This document shows, piece by piece, positions 61,504 through 64,000 of a DNA stretch of 64,000 bases (position 1 is its first letter; every line of letters begins with the position of its first letter). The notes under the pieces were generated by a model. The model was not told the origin of the DNA, did not search any database, and saw only the letters and a list, made by a program, of their open reading frames with translations. The translations under genes were made by a program, and so were the position numbers. The stretch is from Nonomuraea candida (lineage in GTDB: Bacteria; Actinomycetota; Actinomycetes; Streptosporangiales; Streptosporangiaceae): positions 271,154-335,153 of the forward strand of contig NZ_JOAG01000009.1 in assembly GCF_000725485.1 (NCBI RefSeq), in the 5' to 3' direction.

Positions 61504-62210
61504 ACAGCGCGGTCGCCCTGGTGCTGCTGCTGACCATGACCCCGGCGGCGGCACCGGGACCGAAGGTCTACTACGCCGCCCCCGACGGCCGCTCCGCCGC
61601 CTGCAGCAGACCCCACCCCTGCTCCCTGGAGGGCGCCAGGGACAAGGCCCGGCAGGCCCTCACCGAAGGCATGGACCGCGACATCGAGATCCGCCTGACC
61701 GGCGGCGTGTACCGGCGGAGCGAGCCGCTCGTCCTGGACCGGCGCGACTCCGGGCCCGAAGGGCACACCGTGACCTGGACCGCCGCGCCCGGCGCCCGGC
61801 CGAGCCCGGTCGAGCAGCTCGAACGTGACCTCGCCAGGGCGGGCAGCGCTTCGCAGTCCGCCACCGACGGGACGGCGGTGGCCGCCAACGCCATCGACGG
61901 CTCCACCGTCACTGACAGCAGGACCACCTCGGGGCAGGGCTCGTGGTGGCAGGTGGACCTCGGGCAGGAGGTCGCGGTCGGCACAGTCGAGCTGTGGAAC
62001 GACGCGAGCATGACCACGGCCGACGTCCAGGTGCTGGTCTCGCGCACGCCGGACTTCGCCGACGCGACCGTGGTGCAGCCGGCGGGCAAGGTGCTGCGCC
62101 CGTCGCTGGTCACGGTGAACGCCGAAGGCCGGTACGTGCGGGTGCAGCGGATCGGAACAGGACGGATCGGGCTCTCGGGGGTCGCGGTCCAGGAAAAGGA
62201 CGGGAAATGA
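61500..62210 (+). CDS. Truncated beta-helix / F5-8C (discoidin) domain secreted protein
   Basis: 236 residues from GTG 61500, signal peptide to about 18. Residues ~22-100 (KVYYAAPDGRSAACSRPHPC; RLTGGVYRRSEPLVLDRRDS) match the opening of secreted right-handed beta-helix proteins, which normally continue for 400 or more residues. Here the sequence jumps at about residue 105 straight into an F5/8 type C carbohydrate-binding domain (DSRTTSGQGSWWQVDLGQEV; YVRVQRIGTGRIGLSGVAVQ). The catalytic helix seems to have been deleted in frame, leaving a possible binding protein. Overlaps both neighbours. Confidence 0.75.
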   Translation: MNSAVALVLLLTMTPAAAPGPKVYYAAPDGRSAACSRPHPCSLEGARDKARQALTEGMDRDIEIRLTGGVYRRSEPLVLDRRDSGPEGHTVTWTAAPGARPSPVEQLERDLARAGSASQSATDGTAVAANAIDGSTVTDSRTTSGQGSWWQVDLGQEVAVGTVELWNDASMTTADVQVLVSRTPDFADATVVQPAGKVLRPSLVTVNAEGRYVRVQRIGTGRIGLSGVAVQEKDGK

Positions 62211-63424
62211 GCTGGTTCACCGAGGCACGCTTCGGTCTGTTCATCCACTGGGGCATCTACGCCGCCGCCGCCCGCCACGAGTGGGTGCGCTCGTACGAGC
62301 GGCTCACCGAAGAGCAGTACAGCCGCTACTTCCACCATTTCGACCCTGACCTCTACGACCCGGGAGCGTGGGCGGACGAGGCGGCCGGCGCGGGCATGAA
62401 GTACGCCGTGGTGACCAGCAAGCACCACGACGGCTTCTGCCTGTGGGACTCCGGCCTGACCGACTACAAGGCGCGGCGCGACCTGCTCGCCCCGATGCTC
62501 GACGCCTTCAGGGAACGCGGCCTGCGTACCGGCCTGTACTACTCGCTGCTCGACTGGCACCACCCCGACTTCCCCAACGACCTCTACCACCCGCAACGCG
62601 ACGATGACCTTGGCGACCGCGACATCCGGAAATATACGGACTACCTGCACGGCCAGGTCCGCGAGCTGCTCACCCGCTACGGCGACATCGACACCATGTG
62701 GTTCGACTTCTCCTACGAGGGGCGCGGCTTCGGAGCCAAGGGGCCCGCGGAGTGGCGCTCCAAGGAACTGGAGCGGCTCGTCCGCGAGCTGCGGCCCGGC
62801 ATCCTGATCAACAACCGGCTCGGGCTCGGCACCGGCGACTTCACCACCCCGGAGCAGGTCATGCCGCCCGGCGGCGTGCCCGGCCACACCCCGTGGGAGT
62901 CCTGCCAGACGCTGAACGGAAGCTGGGGCTACCACCGCGACAACCAGGACTGGAAGCCGGTGGACCTGCTGGTGAAGATGCTGATCGACACCGTCTCCAA
63001 GGGCGGCAACATGCTGCTCAACGTGGGCCCCAACGCGCGCGGCGAGTTCGAGCCCCGCGCGATCGAGCGGCTGCGCGGCATCGGGAAGTGGATGCGCCTG
63101 CACGCCCGCTCCATTCACGGCGCCGGCGCCTCGGCGTTCGAGCCGCCGCAGGACTGCCGCTACACCCAGCGCGGTGACCGCCTCTACCTGCATCTGCTGT
63201 CCTGGCCGATGAAGTACGTGCACCTCGCCGGACTCGGCGGCCGGGTCCGGTACGCGCAGTTCCTGCACGACGCCTCGGAGGTTCCCCTGGTCGAGATCGA
63301 CCCCAAGGAGCCCTTCCACCACTACCTGCGCGGCCTGCCGGAGGACACGCTCACCCTGCAACTGCCCATCACCCGCCCGGACGTCACGGTCCCGGTGATC
63401 GAACTCTTCCTGGAGCCCTCATGA
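62207..63424 (+). CDS. Alpha-L-fucosidase, GH29
   Basis: 405 residues from ATG 62207, overlapping the previous stop. GH29 opening FTEARFGLFIHWGIYAAAAR, then AGAGMKYAVVTSKHHDGFCL, and the nucleophile Asp in the IDTMWFDFSYEG strand (about 163-174). No signal peptide, so fucose is removed from imported oligosaccharides inside the cell. The second half includes the GH29-type SKGGNMLLNVGPNARGEF. Its presence is the best evidence that the substrate is fucosylated. Confidence 0.92.
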   Translation: MSWFTEARFGLFIHWGIYAAAARHEWVRSYERLTEEQYSRYFHHFDPDLYDPGAWADEAAGAGMKYAVVTSKHHDGFCLWDSGLTDYKARRDLLAPMLDAFRERGLRTGLYYSLLDWHHPDFPNDLYHPQRDDDLGDRDIRKYTDYLHGQVRELLTRYGDIDTMWFDFSYEGRGFGAKGPAEWRSKELERLVRELRPGILINNRLGLGTGDFTTPEQVMPPGGVPGHTPWESCQTLNGSWGYHRDNQDWKPVDLLVKMLIDTVSKGGNMLLNVGPNARGEFEPRAIERLRGIGKWMRLHARSIHGAGASAFEPPQDCRYTQRGDRLYLHLLSWPMKYVHLAGLGGRVRYAQFLHDASEVPLVEIDPKEPFHHYLRGLPEDTLTLQLPITRPDVTVPVIELFLEPS

Positions 63425-64000
63425 ACGACCTGCGCATCGGTGTGATCGGGCTGGGCCTGCGCGGCTCCCTGGCCGATGTCGCCCATCGGCCGGGCGAAGG
63501 CTCGCGGGTGGTGGCCGTGGCCGAGCTGGACAAGTCGCTGCGCGAGCGGGCGGAGGAGCGCTTCGGGGCGCGGGCGTACGAGGACTACCGGCTGATGCTG
63601 GGCGAGGTCGACGCGGTGCTCGTGCTCACTCCCGACGACACCCACGCCGGCCTCGCCTGCGAGATCCTGCGCGCGGGCGTGCCGGTCTTCGTGGAGAAGC
63701 CGCTGGACATCACGCTGGAGCGGTGCGACGCGATCCTGCGCGCCGCCCGGGAGAGCGGCACCAGGCTGTACGTGGGGCACAACATGCGGCACATGCCCGT
63801 CGTCCGGCTGATGCGCGACCTCATCCGGCGCGGCGACATCGGCCGGGTGCGCACCGTCTGGGTGCGGCACTTCGTCGGGCACGGCGGCGACTTCTACTTC
63901 AAGGACTGGCACGCCGAGCGCGCGCACGTCGGCGGGCTGCTGCTGCAGAAGGCCGCCCACGACCTGGACGTGGTGCACTGGCTGGCCGGCGGCTACACCC
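63421..64000 (+). CDS. Gfo/Idh/MocA-family oxidoreductase, 3' end cut off
   Basis: 193 residues visible, running off the right edge. Rossmann start RIGVIGLGLRGSLADVAHRP, then VAELDKSLRERAEERFGA, DAVLVLTPDDTHAGLA and the family EKP motif in VFVEKPLDITLERCD (about 93-95). Such NAD(P) enzymes act on sugars or inositols, and some act as retaining glycosidases. ATG overlaps the fucosidase stop, so it is part of the same operon, likely processing the released sugar. Confidence 0.88.
   Translation, partial: MNDLRIGVIGLGLRGSLADVAHRPGEGSRVVAVAELDKSLRERAEERFGARAYEDYRLMLGEVDAVLVLTPDDTHAGLACEILRAGVPVFVEKPLDITLERCDAILRAARESGTRLYVGHNMRHMPVVRLMRDLIRRGDIGRVRTVWVRHFVGHGGDFYFKDWHAERAHVGGLLLQKAAHDLDVVHWLAGGYT

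Noticed and set aside
1..64000. tRNA, rRNA, insertion sequences, phage genes or an origin
   Set aside because: No cloverleaf-like sequences, transposase motifs, integrase genes or DnaA-box clusters were recognised by eye; a covariance search would be needed to exclude small RNAs.

Overview
The window reads as chromosomal DNA of a high-GC Gram-positive actinomycete. Almost every real gene shows strong third-position G/C. Genes are packed with ATGA/GTGA overlaps, several promoters look leaderless (TAnnnT about 6-7 nt before ATG), and the gene content (ECF41-type sigma factor, SigB/F-type sigma factor, SpoIIE phosphatases, Ser/Thr kinases, P450, F420-type LLM enzyme, Tat-exported hydrolases) is typical of filamentous soil genera. 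A member of the Streptosporangiaceae such as Nonomuraea is my best guess; no rRNA or other phylogenetic marker is present, so this is inference. I see no tRNA, rRNA, CRISPR, phage or transposase.

Layout. 1-1607: 3' part of an ABC exporter half with a degenerate ATPase. 1648-8524: LysR regulator divergent from a six-gene aromatic ring-cleavage operon (two FAH-fold hydrolases, cyclase-fold protein, FAD monooxygenase, ACMSD-like amidohydrolase, extradiol dioxygenase). 8612-9347: two small hypotheticals. 9562-12780: sugar ABC transporter without its own ATPase. 12883-15837: TetR, a hypothetical, YciO and an ECF41-type sigma factor. 15931-19030: P450, cupin, PEBP, GntR. 19143-21068: SbmA/YddA-type ABC protein. 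21141-27563: signalling block with a pseudokinase/kinase pair, a SpoIIE-type phosphatase and a SigB/F-type sigma factor. 27891-30261: UBP zinc finger, fatty-acid desaturase, LysR. 30317-33487: AraC, styrene/indole monooxygenase, flavin reductase and a small secreted protein. 33755-35428: bicovalent FAD oxidase. 35545-38882: solute-binding protein coupled to a membrane vWA protein. 39237-42658: a small RiPP-like cluster (42-aa precursor too short to be obvious, SagB-type dehydrogenase, broken YcaO, MFS exporter). 42864-47227: MOSC protein, AsnC, LLM oxidoreductase, deaminase, AAA/nuclease-like protein. 47341-64000: a glycan and glycoprotein utilisation locus.

The glycan locus is two divergent arms around a LacI-family regulator. 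The leftward arms carry a D-2-hydroxyacid dehydrogenase, the LacI protein, two Tat-exported M60 (mucinase-type) peptidases, a frameshifted PL8 lyase and a DUF2264 protein. The rightward arm carries two permeases, a Tat lipoprotein binding protein, an M1 peptidase, a truncated beta-helix/F5-8C chimera, a GH29 alpha-L-fucosidase and a Gfo/Idh/MocA oxidoreductase that runs off the window. Three near-identical LacI-type operators (core GAAAGCGCTTAC) sit at the three promoters and tie the arms into one regulon. The likely substrate is a fucosylated, uronate-containing glycoconjugate.

A recurring oddity is short tandem repeats sitting exactly at gene 3' ends, with a stop codon inside the repeat unit (8533-8630, 13881-14005, 18968-19080, 30261-30323, 35471-35556). 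The strongest candidates for new biology are the RiPP cluster at 39.1-42.7 kb, the kinase/pseudokinase pair at 21.1-25.3 kb, the LacI-controlled glycan locus and these stop-codon minisatellites.
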